A stretch of 5,618 nucleotides of DNA from RQOF01 sp964394475 (GTDB lineage Bacteria; Calditrichota; Calditrichia; RBG-13-44-9), in assembly GCA_964394475.1 (NCBI GenBank), contig CAYMXZ010000230.1:1-5618 (forward strand), in the 5' to 3' direction. Both the position numbers and the translations under genes were made by a program. Every line of letters begins with the position of its first letter. Positions within the stretch are counted from its first letter, which is position 1. Positions 5,150 to 5,618 of this stretch are shown one piece after another. Below the pieces are notes generated by a model that saw only the letters and a program-made list of their open reading frames with translations, was not told where the DNA came from and did no database searches.

Positions 5150-5618
5150 AAATCTTACCCAACAATTCCCGGGTATCCGAAATGATAACCGAAGCTGTTG
5201 CATCATACTGTTTCACCAGATCTCGTAATTTATTCACCTGATTCGCTTCGATAACCACTATTAACATCTCACTATTTTCATGGGAATCAAGCCTTCGGGT
5301 GGGAAGCAACGCCACCTGTCGGCCAAGATGGTGATAAATCTGCTGCCCTAAAAGCGTAATATTTTTAGATTCGATGTAGACCATTTTAGAAAAAGGTTTA
5401 CCGCTGAGAATCACATCAACAATTTGAGAAGCAATGAAGATTGTCAGTAGTCCCCATAAAGCTAATTCCACATTACGAAAAACAATAGCGGCGGTCAGAA
5501 TAACTACCATATCCAGTGAAAACAAGATTTTCCCGGTTGTCAGATGAGTTTTTTGGGTAATAACTCTGGCCAGTACCGTCCATCCTCCGGCTGAAGAATT
5601 TCCGCGAAAAACCAGTCC
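5130..5618 (-). CDS. YitT family membrane protein with C-terminal DUF2179 domain, 5' end outside the window
   Basis: The frame is open from the right edge to the stop at 5132-5130 (162 codons), so the gene is cut by the window. A TTG at 5525 is not the real start, because the upstream codons already read as family sequence: RGNSSAGGWTVLARVITQKT (visible residues 5-24) corresponds to the glycine-rich G-G-T-D-I-L-A region that follows the early membrane segments in YitT proteins. Two membrane segments remain (about 30-48 and 51-72), followed by a soluble DUF2179 domain (about 75-158) with the pattern YIESKN...HHLGRQVALL...MLIVVIEANQVNKLRDLVKQYD...VIISDTRELLGKIF. The biochemical function of this family is not established; roles in transport have been suggested. 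It lies 36 nt upstream of the lpxH-like gene in the same direction. The family call is firm, the function open. Confidence 0.85.
   Translation of the reverse strand, partial: GLVFRGNSSAGGWTVLARVITQKTHLTTGKILFSLDMVVILTAAIVFRNVELALWGLLTIFIASQIVDVILSGKPFSKMVYIESKNITLLGQQIYHHLGRQVALLPTRRLDSHENSEMLIVVIEANQVNKLRDLVKQYDATASVIISDTRELLGKIFEKTPG

Noticed and set aside
5523..5525. TTG codon as the start of the YitT-like gene
   Set aside because: Upstream codons to the window edge are open and encode recognisable YitT family sequence, so the gene begins outside the window.
1..5618. Mobile elements, CRISPR arrays, tRNA/rRNA genes or a novel defence or metabolic system
   Set aside because: Coding regions and short gaps account for the whole window; no direct-repeat arrays, transposase sequence or tRNA-like folds were seen, and all genes belong to known families.

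Overview
The window is bacterial chromosomal DNA. It carries the conserved cluster rpmH - rnpA - yidD - yidC - mnmE - mnmG, which in many bacteria lies close to the replication origin. Two further genes lie upstream: the 3' part of a YitT-type membrane protein gene and an LpxH-type metallophosphoesterase. Every gene reads on the minus strand, so transcription runs from high to low coordinates. Both ends of the window cut a gene: the YitT-like gene lacks its 5' end and mnmG lacks its 3' end.

Organism: a diderm bacterium is likely, because there is an LpxH-type (lipid A pathway) enzyme and the long Gram-negative form of YidC with a large periplasmic domain. Several features resemble the Fibrobacterota-Chlorobiota-Bacteroidota (FCB) superphylum and its candidate relatives (Calditrichota or KSB1 type): the MnmG stretch PAVWSPRAQ, the YidC stretch GWENGLRSTEENINDDL, lysine at the groove-arginine position of YidC, and GNHD rather than GNRD in the LpxH-like protein. 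The two visible promoters have ordinary sigma70-like -35/-10 boxes rather than the Bacteroidota type, so a non-Bacteroidota member of this group fits best. This is judged by eye, not from a tree.

Layout from the 5' side of transcription: YitT-like (5618-5130, partial); a promoter overlapping its end; LpxH-like (5093-4368); a 131-nt AT-rich gap with a good promoter; then rpmH (4236-4090), rnpA (4100-3777, overlapping rpmH by 11 nt), yidD (3773-3537), yidC (3544-1757, overlapping yidD by 8 nt), mnmE (1739-345), a 31-nt gap holding a parS-like palindrome, and mnmG (313-1, TTG start). From rpmH to mnmG the largest gap is 31 nt, so this looks like one operon. It joins a ribosomal protein, the protein part of RNase P, membrane-protein insertion (YidD, YidC) and the two-subunit tRNA wobble-uridine modification enzyme (MnmE/MnmG).

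The most notable signal is the near-perfect parS site (15 of 16 bases of the classical ParB site) exactly in the mnmE-mnmG gap. It implies a ParABS chromosome segregation system and a near-origin position. I found no CRISPR array, tRNA, rRNA, insertion sequence, clear terminator or convincing new system; the rest of the window is well-conserved housekeeping DNA.
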